Shown here piece after piece: positions 56,963 to 64,000 of a stretch of 64,000 bases of DNA. A model generated the notes under the pieces. It saw only the letters and a program-made list of their open reading frames with translations, searched no databases and was not told the origin of the DNA. This DNA comes from Pseudonocardia sediminis. Its GTDB lineage: Bacteria > Actinomycetota > Actinomycetes > Mycobacteriales > Pseudonocardiaceae. The translations under genes were made by a program, and so were the position numbers. The stretch lies in contig NZ_SHKL01000001.1 of assembly GCF_004217185.1 (NCBI RefSeq), positions 3,904,001-3,968,000 of the forward strand, written 5' to 3'. Numbering within the stretch: the stretch's first letter is position 1; each line of letters starts with the position of its first letter.

Positions 56963-57871
56963 ATGACGACACACGTGCTGCAGACCGCCGAGGTCGACCT
57001 CGCCTACGACGTCCACGGACCCGTCCCGACAGCGGACGGGCGCCCGCCGCTGTTCCTGATCGGCCAGCCGATGGACGCGACCGGCTTCACCGCGCTCGTC
57101 GCGCAGTTCCCCGACCGCACCGTGATCACCTACGACCCGCGCGGTCTCGGCCGCAGCGTCCGCAAGGACGGCCGGACCGAGCAGATCCCCGAGGTCCAGG
57201 CCGGTGACGTGCTCGCCGTCATCGAGGCCGTCGGCGCCGGGCCGGTCGAGATGTTCGCCAGCAGCGGGGGCGCCGTCACCGCGCTGGCCCTGGTCGCGGC
57301 GGCCCCGGACGCGGTCGTCACGCTCGTGGCACACGAGCCTCCGATGATCCCGGTCCTGCCCGACGCCGAGGCCGCCGCACGGGCCCACGCCGGGTTCGGA
57401 GCCGCCTACCGGGCCCACGGCTGGGGTACCGGCATGGCCGCCTTCCTCGCGATGACGTCGTGGGAGGGCGAGTTCACCGACGCCTACTTCGCCCGGCCCG
57501 CCCCTGACCCGGCGGCGTTCGGGATGCCGGCCGGCGACGACGGCAGCCGCGACGACCCGCTGCTCTCCGACCGGGCGCTCGCCGTCGTCCGTTACCGTCC
57601 CGACGTCGACGCCCTCGCCGCCGCACCGACCCGTGTCGTGATCGCCGTCGGCGAGGAGACCGGCACGACGTTCACCGCGCGCACCGCGGTCGCGACGGCC
57701 GAGCTCCTCGGGCAGCGGGCGACGGTGTTCCCGAGCCACCACGGCGGCTTCATGGGCGGCGAGTTCGGCTACGCGGGGCAGCCGGAGGCCTTCGCCCGCA
57801 GGCTGCGCGAGGTCCTCGACGGGGACGCGGCCGACGGTCGCGTGGGCAAGCTCTCTCAATCAGCTGAGTGA
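56963..57871 (+). CDS. Alpha/beta hydrolase
   Basis: A 302-residue alpha/beta hydrolase of the haloperoxidase/lactonase-like type. It has LFLIGQPMDATGFTAL (HG-equivalent oxyanion region), TYDPRGLGRSVRKDG, nucleophile elbow FASSGGAVTAL (Ser-Gly-Gly in place of the common GxSxG, preceded by Ala-Ser) and a terminal SHHGGFMGGEFG histidine. The nucleophile is likely the second serine of SSGG. Substrate unknown. A tandem GATACCC palindrome lies upstream. It precedes the ferredoxin and exporter genes on the same strand. Confidence 0.88.
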   Translation: MTTHVLQTAEVDLAYDVHGPVPTADGRPPLFLIGQPMDATGFTALVAQFPDRTVITYDPRGLGRSVRKDGRTEQIPEVQAGDVLAVIEAVGAGPVEMFASSGGAVTALALVAAAPDAVVTLVAHEPPMIPVLPDAEAAARAHAGFGAAYRAHGWGTGMAAFLAMTSWEGEFTDAYFARPAPDPAAFGMPAGDDGSRDDPLLSDRALAVVRYRPDVDALAAAPTRVVIAVGEETGTTFTARTAVATAELLGQRATVFPSHHGGFMGGEFGYAGQPEAFARRLREVLDGDAADGRVGKLSQSAE

Positions 57872-57890
57872 AAGAAGTGGTAGCTTCGTA

Positions 57891-57901
57891 TCGGTTACCG
57901 A
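57891..57901. promoter_or_regulatory. Palindrome TCGGT-T-ACCGA before the ferredoxin gene
   Basis: A perfect 11-bp dyad in the 60-bp AT-richer gap between the hydrolase stop and the ferredoxin start, where a promoter or operator for the ferredoxin-exporter unit would lie. Confidence 0.4.
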
Positions 57902-57931
57902 CTGACGTCCCCGGCTGGTGAAGAGGCCCCC

Positions 57932-58129
57932 GTGAAGATCGAGATCGACCAGGAGAAGTGCATCGGAGCAGGTCAGTGCGTGCTCTCCGCGCCCGACGTG
58001 TTCGACCAGCGCGAGGAGGACGGCATCGTCGTCCTCCTCGACGAGGTCCCGGCCGAGGAGCGGTGGGCCGGCGCCCGCGACGCCGCGGCGGTCTGCCCGT
58101 CCGGTGCCGTCACCGTGCACGAGGACTGA
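57932..58129 (+). CDS. 3Fe-4S ferredoxin (P450-partner type)
   Basis: A 65-residue ferredoxin: KIEIDQEKCIGAGQCVLSAPDVFDQREEDGIVVL and AAAVCPSGAVTV. Cysteines at positions about 10, 16 and 55, with Ala-Gly in place of the fourth ligand (CIGAGQC), indicate a [3Fe-4S] cluster. This class donates electrons to cytochromes P450. No P450 is within the window. A GTG start has GAAGAGG upstream. It overlaps no gene, but the drug exporter starts 4 bp after its stop. Confidence 0.92.
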   Translation: MKIEIDQEKCIGAGQCVLSAPDVFDQREEDGIVVLLDEVPAEERWAGARDAAAVCPSGAVTVHED

Positions 58130-58133
58130 GCCG

Positions 58134-59603
58134 GTGCACGTCTCCACCGACTCCGGTGCCCCGTCCGTCGACCGGGGCCCCGCCCCCCGCAGGGCGAGCC
58201 TGCTGATCGGCGTCCTGGTCGTCTCGGCCTTCGTCATGATCCTCAACGAGACGATCCTGAGCGTCGCACTGCGCGACCTGACCGTCGACCTCGGCGTGTC
58301 GACGTCGACGGTGCAGTGGCTGACCAGCGGCTTCCTGCTGACCATGGCCGTGGTCATCCCGACCACCGGCTTCCTGCTCGACCGGTTCACGCCCCGGCAG
58401 ATCTTCATCGTGTCGCTGAGCCTGTTCAGCCTCGGCACGCTGCTCAGCGCGATCGCGCCCGGGTTCGGGGTGCTGCTGGTGGGGCGGATCGTCCAGGCCT
58501 GCGGCACCGCGGTGATGCTGCCGCTGCTGATGACCTCGGTGATGCGGCTCGTCCCGATCGCCCGTCGTGGGGCCACCATGGGCACGATCACGATCGTCAT
58601 CGCGGTCGCCCCGGCCGTCGGGCCGACGATCGGCGGCGCCGTGCTGGCCGGCCTGGGCTGGCGCTGGATGTTCTGGATCGTGCTGCCGCTGGCCGTCGCC
58701 GCCCTGGTGATCGGCGCCGTGTGGCTGCGTCTGGACAGCACCACCCGCGCGGTCCCGCTGGACGTGATGTCGGTGCTGCTCTCGGCGATCGGCTTCGGCG
58801 GGGTGCTCTACGGGCTCTCCACGCTCGGCGAGTCCTCCGGTGGCGGGCACGCCGTCCCGCCGTGGCTCCCCATCGTGGCCGGGGTGGTCGCGCTGGTCGT
58901 CTTCGTGGCCCGCCAGCTGCGCCTGCAGCGCGACGACCGCGCCCTGCTCGACCTGCGCCCGTTCACCCACCGGCCCTTCGCCGTCGCGATCGTCCTGAGC
59001 GTCCCGCTGTTCATGTGCCTGATCGGCGCCTCGGCGATCCTGCTGCCGCTCTACCTGCAGACCGTGCTCGGCACCAGCACGTTCGTCAGCGGGCTGGCGG
59101 TGCTGCCCGGCGGTCTGGTCCTCGGGCTGCTGGGACGCCCCGTCGGCGCGTTGTTCGACCGGTTCGGCGCCCGGCCGCTGGTGATCCCGGGTGCGGTCGC
59201 CATGGCGGCGTCGCTGTGGCTGTTCGCCACCCTGGGCCCGGCGTCGTCACTGAACGCGGTGATCGGCATCCACGTCCTGCTCATGGCCGGGCTCGGGCTG
59301 ATGATGACGCCGCTGATGACCGAGTCGCTCGGCGTCCTGCCCGACCACCTGACCTCGCACGGCAGCGCCATCCTCTCGACGCTGCAGCAGGTCTCCGGCG
59401 CGTTCGGCACGGCGGTGTTCGTGACCGTCGCGGCGCTGGGCTCGGCGGCGCCGACCGGCAGTCCGGACGCCGACGGGCTGCAGACCGCGTTCGTCGTCGC
59501 CGGGTGCATCGGGCTGGTCGCGCTGGCGGCGTCGCTGTTCGTGCGGCGCCGGCCGGCCGTGTGGGCAGGGGCCGGCTCCGAGGTCGGCTCCGGAGTCAGC
59601 TGA
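58134..59603 (+). CDS. DHA2 (EmrB/QacA-type) MFS drug exporter
   Basis: A 489-residue exporter with about 14 membrane segments. It shows LIGVLVVSAFVMILNETILSVALRDLTVDLGVSTSTVQWLTSGFLLTMAVVIPTTGFLLDRF (motif of TM1-2), GRIVQACGTAVMLPLLMT, RGATMGTITIVIAVAPAVGPTIGGAVLAGLGWRWMFWIVLP (motif C, gxxxGPxxGG) and a long C-terminal half. It exports hydrophobic drugs or cations by proton antiport. The GTG at 58134 follows GAGGA by 8 nt; it is translated right after the ferredoxin. Its last 8 bp overlap the convergent cupin gene. Confidence 0.93.
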   Translation: MHVSTDSGAPSVDRGPAPRRASLLIGVLVVSAFVMILNETILSVALRDLTVDLGVSTSTVQWLTSGFLLTMAVVIPTTGFLLDRFTPRQIFIVSLSLFSLGTLLSAIAPGFGVLLVGRIVQACGTAVMLPLLMTSVMRLVPIARRGATMGTITIVIAVAPAVGPTIGGAVLAGLGWRWMFWIVLPLAVAALVIGAVWLRLDSTTRAVPLDVMSVLLSAIGFGGVLYGLSTLGESSGGGHAVPPWLPIVAGVVALVVFVARQLRLQRDDRALLDLRPFTHRPFAVAIVLSVPLFMCLIGASAILLPLYLQTVLGTSTFVSGLAVLPGGLVLGLLGRPVGALFDRFGARPLVIPGAVAMAASLWLFATLGPASSLNAVIGIHVLLMAGLGLMMTPLMTESLGVLPDHLTSHGSAILSTLQQVSGAFGTAVFVTVAALGSAAPTGSPDADGLQTAFVVAGCIGLVALAASLFVRRRPAVWAGAGSEVGSGVS

Positions 59604-59913
59604 ACTCGGGCGGCTCGGCCTGGTGCTGGAAGACGATCGAGTCCTCGAAGGCCTCGACGTCGTTCGCGCCGCCGGGCGGGGTGTAGAGGTAGTCGCCGGG
59701 GCCGAGCGTCTTGTCGCCGATGCGGAGCCGGCCCGAGAAGACGAACAGCTCCTCGCCGGCGGGGTGGCGGTGGTCCGCGGTGGTGGCGCCGGCGGCGAAG
59801 CGGAGCACGGCCGCACCCGCCCCGGGTGCACCCGGCGGAAGCTCGCCCCGCTCGACTCCGGGTGCGGTCTCGCGCCAGGTGACGGCGTCGAGGGTCACGT
59901 GGTCCATGGCCAT
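59596..59913 (-). CDS. Small cupin-domain protein
   Basis: A 105-residue single cupin. Motif 1 is TTADHRHPAGEELFVFSGRLRIGDKTLGPGDYLYTPPGGANDVEAFEDSIVF. The HRHPxGEE group supplies two His and a Glu metal ligand, and a second His candidate near the end (FQHQAEP) could complete the site. It fits an anti-sigma/ChrR-like or auxin-binding-like cupin, and the metal-dependent activity is unknown. GGGAG precedes the ATG. It follows the 59982 gene on the same strand, with 68 bp between. Confidence 0.88.
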   Translation of the reverse strand: MAMDHVTLDAVTWRETAPGVERGELPPGAPGAGAAVLRFAAGATTADHRHPAGEELFVFSGRLRIGDKTLGPGDYLYTPPGGANDVEAFEDSIVFQHQAEPPEFS

Positions 59914-59981
59914 GTCGGTCTCCCTGTCGTGGTCGGGTTCCGGTGATCGACACTACGACGTCGGGCCGGCCCCGGCAGGGC

Positions 59982-60467
59982 TCACACCGCCGTGACCGCG
60001 TCCAGCCGCGACGGGTCCACCACGTACCCGGTGCGGCCGTCCGGCGCGGTGATGCGGGCCAGCATCGCCTCCGGTGGCGCGAGCGTCGTCTCCGCCGCCG
60101 CGCGCTCGCCGTCCTCGGTCCACCACATGCCCGTCCGCTCGTCGTCGGGGCCGCGGTGCAGCCGCAGCGGCACCGGCGGCCGTGTGGCGGGCTCGCCGTC
60201 CTCGGCGTAGCCCGCGGCGGCGAACAGCTCCACCCACTGCTCCGGATCGAGGCGCTGCGTCGGCCGCGCCGGCCCGGACCAGGCGTCGGCCACGGCGCGC
60301 GGGAGCACGTCGTCCCCGACCAGGTCGGCGTCGGTCAGCTCGACGAGCAGCGCGGGCACCCGCTCGTGACCGACGCGCGTCGCCGCGGTCGTCCATTCGG
60401 TACGGCTGAGCACGGCGCCGCGGTCGAGCAGGGCGTTGACGGTGATCTCGTACAGTCCTGCGCTCAC
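59982..60467 (-). CDS. Hypothetical protein
   Basis: A 161-residue unknown: GLYEITVNALLDRGAVLSRTEWTTAATRVGHERVPALLVELTDADLVGDDVLPRAVADAW... with WVELFAAAGYAEDGEPATRPPVPLRLHRG and a terminal RTGYVVDPSRLDAV. It is soluble, mixed alpha/beta, with no recognisable catalytic motif. GGGAGG lies 5 nt before the GTG at 60467, so the longer frame upstream is rejected. It is divergent from the glyoxalase-type gene (100 bp apart). Confidence 0.75.
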   Translation of the reverse strand: MSAGLYEITVNALLDRGAVLSRTEWTTAATRVGHERVPALLVELTDADLVGDDVLPRAVADAWSGPARPTQRLDPEQWVELFAAAGYAEDGEPATRPPVPLRLHRGPDDERTGMWWTEDGERAAAETTLAPPEAMLARITAPDGRTGYVVDPSRLDAVTAV

Positions 60468-60567
60468 GCCCGCCTCCCGGGGTCGACGACCTCCCGAAAG
60501 TACAAGATCCGCCCGTCCCGACCCGCGATGCTGGCACCGACCTCGACGAGCAGGACGGGAGAACAGG

Positions 60568-60921
60568 GTGCACGCGATCCGCATCATGCCCAACCTCCGG
60601 GTGGCCGACATCGGGGCCGCCCGGAGCTTCTACACCGGCTTCCTCGGCCTGGGCACCGAGGAGTTCGACCTGGGGTGGGTGGCCCGCTACACCTCCCCCG
60701 AGACCGGGGCGAACGTCCAGCTCGTCACCCGCGATGCGACCTCGGCCGAGGACGCGGCGATCTCCGTGCACACCCCCGACGTCGACGCCGCCTACGCCGA
60801 GGCGCAGTCCCTCGGCTACGAGATCGTGCACCCGCTGACCGTCGAGGAGTGGGGCGTGCGGCGGTTCCTGGTCCGGGCACCGGACGGGAACATCGTGAAC
60901 GTCGTCGCGCATCGGGACTGA
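60568..60921 (+). CDS. VOC/glyoxalase-superfamily protein
   Basis: A 117-residue single-module vicinal-oxygen-chelate protein: MPNLRVADIGAARSFYTGFLGLGTEEFDLGWVARYTSPETGANVQLVTRD, DAAISVHTPDVDAAYAEAQSLGYEIVHPLTVEEWGVRRFLVRAPDGNIVNVVAH. The family's characteristic final strand (FxxxDPxGNxxxxxxH) is present. It is probably a glyoxalase/bleomycin-resistance-type protein acting as a homodimer. Start at GTG with GGGAG/CAGG upstream. Confidence 0.88.
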   Translation: MHAIRIMPNLRVADIGAARSFYTGFLGLGTEEFDLGWVARYTSPETGANVQLVTRDATSAEDAAISVHTPDVDAAYAEAQSLGYEIVHPLTVEEWGVRRFLVRAPDGNIVNVVAHRD

Positions 60922-60923
60922 GC

Positions 60924-60940
60924 CGGTGTCCCGGACACCG
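60924..60940. promoter_or_regulatory. 17-bp palindrome CGGTGTCC-C-GGACACCG before the lactate-type oxidase
   Basis: A perfect 17-bp dyad starts 2 bp after the VOC stop; a third half-site CGGTGTCC lies at 60960-60967. With the oxidase start at 61000, a GntR/FadR-type operator is plausible. It could also serve as a terminator for the VOC gene. Confidence 0.5.
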
Positions 60941-60999
60941 TCCGGTGCGGTAGAGATAGCGGTGTCCTCCGTGTTCTCCACCTCCGGGATGGGATCGTC

Positions 61000-63840
61000 A
61001 TGACCTCCGTTGTGCGAGAGCAGCCGCTGCCCGGCTCCCCCGACCTGCTGGCCTGGCTGCGCGGGGCCGTGCGCGACCCGTCGTCGCTGCACGCCCGGGC
61101 GACCGACCGGCTCGCCTACGCCCACGACGCCTCGCACTTCGCGCTCACCCCGCGCGCGGTGGTCACCGCCGCCGACGCCGACGAGGTCGGACGCCTGTTC
61201 GCCGCGTCCGCCGGCTCCGGGGTCCCGCTGACGTTCCGCTCCGGCGGGACCAGCCTGTCCGGGCAGGGCGGCACCGACGGGATCCTCGTCGACACGCGTC
61301 GGCACTTCCGCGACATCGAGGTCCTCGACGACGGCGCCCGCGTCCGGATCGGGCCCGGTGCGACGATCCGCCAGGTCAACGCCCGCCTGCAGCGATTCGG
61401 GCGCAAGCTCGGGCCGGACCCGGCCAGCGAGGGCGCCTGCACCGTCGGAGGGGTCGTCGCCAACAACTCCAGCGGGATGGCCTGCGGCACCGTCGCGAAC
61501 AGCTACGCCACCCTCGACTCGGTGGTGCTCGTGCTGCCGTCCGGCACCGTCGTCGACACCGCCGCACCCGACGCCGACGAGCGGCTGCGCGCCCTGGAGC
61601 CCGCCCTGCACGCCGGGCTGGCGCGCCTGCGCGACCACGTCCGCGGCGAGCCCGCGCTGCGCAAGCACGTCGAGGCGCAGTTCTCGATGAAGAACACCAT
61701 GGGCTACGGGCTGAACTCGCTGCTCGACCACACCCGGCCGTCGGACATCCTGGCCCACCTGACCGTGGGCAGCGAGGGCACGCTGGGGTTCATCGCCTCG
61801 GTCGTCATGCGGACCGTCCCGGTGCTCGCACACGCCCGGACCGGGCTGCTCGTGTTCGACGATCTCGCCGCCGCCACCGGCGCCCTCCCCGCCCTCGTCG
61901 GGACCGGTCCCGCGACGATCGAGCTCCTCGACGCCACGTCGCTGCGCGTGGGCCAGGCGGACCCGCAGGCCGACGAGCTGCTGCGCACGCTGGCCGTCGA
62001 CAACCACGCCGCGCTGCTGCTGGAGTACCAGGCCGACTCCGCCGCCGAGGCCGACGACCTGGCCGGATCGGCGCGCGGGGTCCTCGACACGCTGCCGCTG
62101 GTGGGGGCCGGGTCGCTGACGTCGGAGCCGGCCACCCGCGCCGGGTACTGGCACATCCGCAAGGGCCTCTACGCGATGGTCGCCGGTGCCCGCCCGCAGG
62201 GCACGACGGCGCTGCTCGAGGACGTCGTCGTCCCGGTCCCCGAGCTGCTGCCCACCTGCGTGGAGCTGACGTCGATGTTCGACCGTCACGACTACCGCGA
62301 CTGCGTGATCTTCGGCCACGCCAAGGACGGCAACATCCACTTCATGCTCACCGAGCGCCTCGGCGACGGCGCGCCGCTGGACCGGTTCGCCCGGTTCACC
62401 GACGAGATGGTCGAGCTGGTCCTGGGCCACGGCGGCTCGCTCAAGGCCGAGCACGGCACCGGCCGGATGATGGCACCGTTCGTGCGCCGCCAGTACGGCG
62501 ACGAGCTCTACGACGTGATGCGCGAGATCAAGCGGCTCTGCGACCCGCGGGGGCTGCTCAACCCGGGCGTCGTGCTCACCGACGAGCCCGAGGGACACCT
62601 GCAGCACCTCAAGTCCTCCCCGCCCGTCGAGGACGAGGTCGACCGCTGCGTGGAGTGCGGGTTCTGCGAGCCCGTCTGCCCCAGCCGGGACCTGACGACC
62701 ACCCCGCGGCAGCGGATCGTGCTGCGCCGCGAGACCGAACGGGCCCGCCGGGACGGCGACACCGCGCTGGTCGAGCAGCTGGAGCGCGAGTACGCCTACG
62801 ACGGCATCGACACCTGCGCCGCGGACGGCATGTGCCAGACCGCGTGTCCGGTGCTGATCAACACCGGTGACCTGGTCACGCGGCTGCGCGCCGAGCAGGC
62901 GGGGACGCTGGCGTCGAAGGGCTGGACCGTCGCCGCGAAGCACTGGGACGCCACGACCCGGGCCGCGGCCGCGGCGCTGAGCACCGCCACGTTCCTGCCG
63001 GACCCGGTCGTGACGCGGGCGAACGCCGTGGCGCGCAGAGCTGACGACACTCTCCCTCTCTGGTCCCCCGAGCTTCCCGCCGGCGGGCGTCGCCGGGACG
63101 TGCCGGCGGCCCCGACGGCGCCGGTCGCCGTCCTGTTCTCCTCCTGCACCGGCACCATGTTCGGCGCGGCCACCGAGGGCCCCGGCGCGACGGCGGCGTT
63201 CCGGACGCTGTGCGAGCGGGCGGGCGTGCCGGTCACGACACCGTCGGCCATGCCGTCGCTGTGCTGCGGGACGCCGTGGAAGTCCAAGGGGATGTCCCGC
63301 GGCTACGACGAGATGTCGTCCCGCGTCCTGCCCGCGCTGTGGGAGGCGACCCGGTCCGGTTCGCTGCCGGTCGTCGGAGACGCCTCCTCCTGCACCGAAG
63401 GCCTCCGGCTGATGATCGAGAAGGGGCCGGAGCGGTACCGGTCGCTGCGGGTCGTCGACGCGGTGGCGTTCGTCGCCGAGCACGTGCTGCCCCGTCTGAC
63501 CGTGAGCGATCCGGTCGGGCCGGTCGCGCTGCACCCGACGTGCTCGGCGACGCGTCTCGGCGTGGCCGGCGCGCTGCGGGACGTCACGGCGGCCGTCGCG
63601 TCGTCGGTGACCGTCCCCGACGAGTGGGGGTGCTGCGGCTTCGCCGGCGACCGCGGGCTGCTGCACCCGGAGCTGACGGAGTCCGCGACCGCCCGTCAGG
63701 CCGCCGAGCTCGACCGGCGGGGCCCGTTCGACGCCCACGTCTCCTGCAACCGCACCTGCGAGCTGGGAATGACACGCGCGACCGGGCGTCCGTACGAGAA
63801 CGTGCTCGAGCTCGTCGAACGGGCGACACGGCCCGCCTGA
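61000..63840 (+). CDS. FAD-binding and Fe-S-binding oxidoreductase (GlcD-GlcF/Dld fusion type)
   Basis: A 946-residue single-chain D-lactate/glycolate-type dehydrogenase. The N-terminal PCMH FAD domain has LTFRSGGTSLSGQGGTDGILVDTRRHFRD and GACTVGGVVANNSSGMACG. The FAD-oxidase C domain has GHAKDGNIHFMLTERLGD, and GGSLKAEHGTGRMMAPFVRRQYGDELYDVMREIKRLCDPRGLLNPGVVL is the family signature. Two ferredoxin-like clusters follow: CVECGFCEPVCPSRDL and CAADGMCQTACPVL. CCG repeats (SLCCGTPWKSKG, WGCCGFAGDRG) close the quinone-reducing part. It oxidises a 2-hydroxy acid, most likely D-lactate, to the keto acid and feeds the quinone pool. RBS GGGATGGGA precedes the ATG. A palindrome lies upstream. Confidence 0.94.
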   Translation: MTSVVREQPLPGSPDLLAWLRGAVRDPSSLHARATDRLAYAHDASHFALTPRAVVTAADADEVGRLFAASAGSGVPLTFRSGGTSLSGQGGTDGILVDTRRHFRDIEVLDDGARVRIGPGATIRQVNARLQRFGRKLGPDPASEGACTVGGVVANNSSGMACGTVANSYATLDSVVLVLPSGTVVDTAAPDADERLRALEPALHAGLARLRDHVRGEPALRKHVEAQFSMKNTMGYGLNSLLDHTRPSDILAHLTVGSEGTLGFIASVVMRTVPVLAHARTGLLVFDDLAAATGALPALVGTGPATIELLDATSLRVGQADPQADELLRTLAVDNHAALLLEYQADSAAEADDLAGSARGVLDTLPLVGAGSLTSEPATRAGYWHIRKGLYAMVAGARPQGTTALLEDVVVPVPELLPTCVELTSMFDRHDYRDCVIFGHAKDGNIHFMLTERLGDGAPLDRFARFTDEMVELVLGHGGSLKAEHGTGRMMAPFVRRQYGDELYDVMREIKRLCDPRGLLNPGVVLTDEPEGHLQHLKSSPPVEDEVDRCVECGFCEPVCPSRDLTTTPRQRIVLRRETERARRDGDTALVEQLEREYAYDGIDTCAADGMCQTACPVLINTGDLVTRLRAEQAGTLASKGWTVAAKHWDATTRAAAAALSTATFLPDPVVTRANAVARRADDTLPLWSPELPAGGRRRDVPAAPTAPVAVLFSSCTGTMFGAATEGPGATAAFRTLCERAGVPVTTPSAMPSLCCGTPWKSKGMSRGYDEMSSRVLPALWEATRSGSLPVVGDASSCTEGLRLMIEKGPERYRSLRVVDAVAFVAEHVLPRLTVSDPVGPVALHPTCSATRLGVAGALRDVTAAVASSVTVPDEWGCCGFAGDRGLLHPELTESATARQAAELDRRGPFDAHVSCNRTCELGMTRATGRPYENVLELVERATRPA

Positions 63841-63876
63841 ACCGCGCCCCGCCCGGGACCGGGCCCGCCCGAGCCC

Positions 63877-64000
63877 ATGCCGACCGCCCACCAGCCGTCC
63901 GAGACCGGCGGCGCCCGCCCTGACCTCGGCGTCAATCCGGTGTTCGCCCGGGAGCCGGTCCGGGTGCCGCGCTTCACGCTGCCCGAGAGCGAGCTCGACG
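63877..64000 (+). CDS. Probable glutamate decarboxylase, N-terminal fragment (runs off the window)
   Basis: 41 complete codons to the window end, no stop. The segment GVNPVFAREPVRVPRFTLPESELD matches the opening of actinobacterial PLP-dependent glutamate decarboxylases (family pattern VNPxFxREPxxVPRFxLPExEL, just before the DxAYQLxHDELxLDGNxRxNLATF block that would lie outside). It starts 36 bp after the oxidase stop on the same strand. The identification rests on a short stretch. Confidence 0.55.
   Translation, partial: MPTAHQPSETGGARPDLGVNPVFAREPVRVPRFTLPESELD

Noticed and set aside
59953..63891. A 1312-codon minus-strand open frame opposite the FAD/Fe-S oxidase
   Set aside because: Spans several genes, repetitive Gly/Arg/Val/Gln content, no family motifs; a GC-driven artefact.

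Overview
The window is about 64 kb of very GC-rich DNA, packed with genes on both strands. It shows frequent GTG starts, 4-bp ATGA/GTGA overlaps and actinobacterial hallmark families (WhiB, GAF-ANTAR regulators, SAM-dependent methyltransferase of the DUF574 type, EspI-like ParA/MinD ATPase, FprB). This points to a chromosome segment of an actinomycete, most likely Pseudonocardiales (Pseudonocardia-like). That is inference from gene content, not from a marker gene. I saw no rRNA, tRNA, CRISPR array, insertion sequence or phage module.

Layout. 1-4.5 kb: a minus-strand set of a response regulator (cut by the window edge), a DUF5995 protein and a large LuxR/STAND regulator. 4.6-12.1 kb: a small unknown protein, a CGNR zinc-finger regulator, a histidine/phenylalanine ammonia-lyase homologue lacking the MIO-forming Ala-Ser-Gly triad, an alpha/beta hydrolase, an unknown protein, pyruvate phosphate dikinase (ppdK) and an AbiEi/DUF559-type protein. 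12.1-24.6 kb: four 22-bp palindromes, then three very large LuxR ATPase regulators whose Walker A lysine is arginine. Between them lies a two-gene operon of a membrane-anchored, repeat-rich coiled-coil protein and an EspI-like ParA/MinD ATPase, with no type VII secretion genes visible. This block is the best candidate for an undescribed system.

24.7-36 kb: deoC; an operon of an AurF-type diiron protein and a ferredoxin-fused ferredoxin reductase (fprB) behind a double GTTACC-N3-GGTAAC operator; a bifunctional nuclease (BFN) domain protein; msrA with a CaiB-type CoA transferase; two divergent TetR regulators; a fifth large LuxR regulator; and a small DUF4242-like protein translationally coupled to a response regulator that is a paralogue of the one at the window start. 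36-46 kb: DUF1697, a GHKL-ATPase remnant beside a metallo-beta-lactamase-fold hydrolase, the phosphoketolase-acetate kinase operon (xfp-ackA), a methyltransferase, a ferritin-VIT1 iron/manganese transporter, an aldo/keto reductase and a free-standing PASTA protein.

46-64 kb: a probable aromatic-catabolism operon (ring-cleaving dioxygenase, MHS-type transporter, amidohydrolase). Next is a dense stress-signalling cluster: three GAF-ANTAR antiterminator-type regulators, a WhiB protein, a sigma-factor region-2-only protein, a delta-9-type desaturase and a double universal stress protein. Then come a TetR regulator, an alpha/beta hydrolase, a 3Fe-4S ferredoxin, a DHA2 drug exporter, a cupin, a glyoxalase-type protein, a D-lactate/glycolate-type FAD/Fe-S oxidoreductase, and the first 41 codons of a probable glutamate decarboxylase.

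The region is regulator-rich: five giant LuxR proteins, two response regulators, three TetR, three ANTAR, one WhiB and one CGNR protein. It mixes central carbon nodes (ppdK, xfp-ackA, deoC, lactate oxidation) with oxidative-stress and membrane functions (msrA, desaturase, USP, ferritin-VIT1). Start codons were chosen from ribosome-binding sites and family alignments recalled from general knowledge; none was checked against a database.
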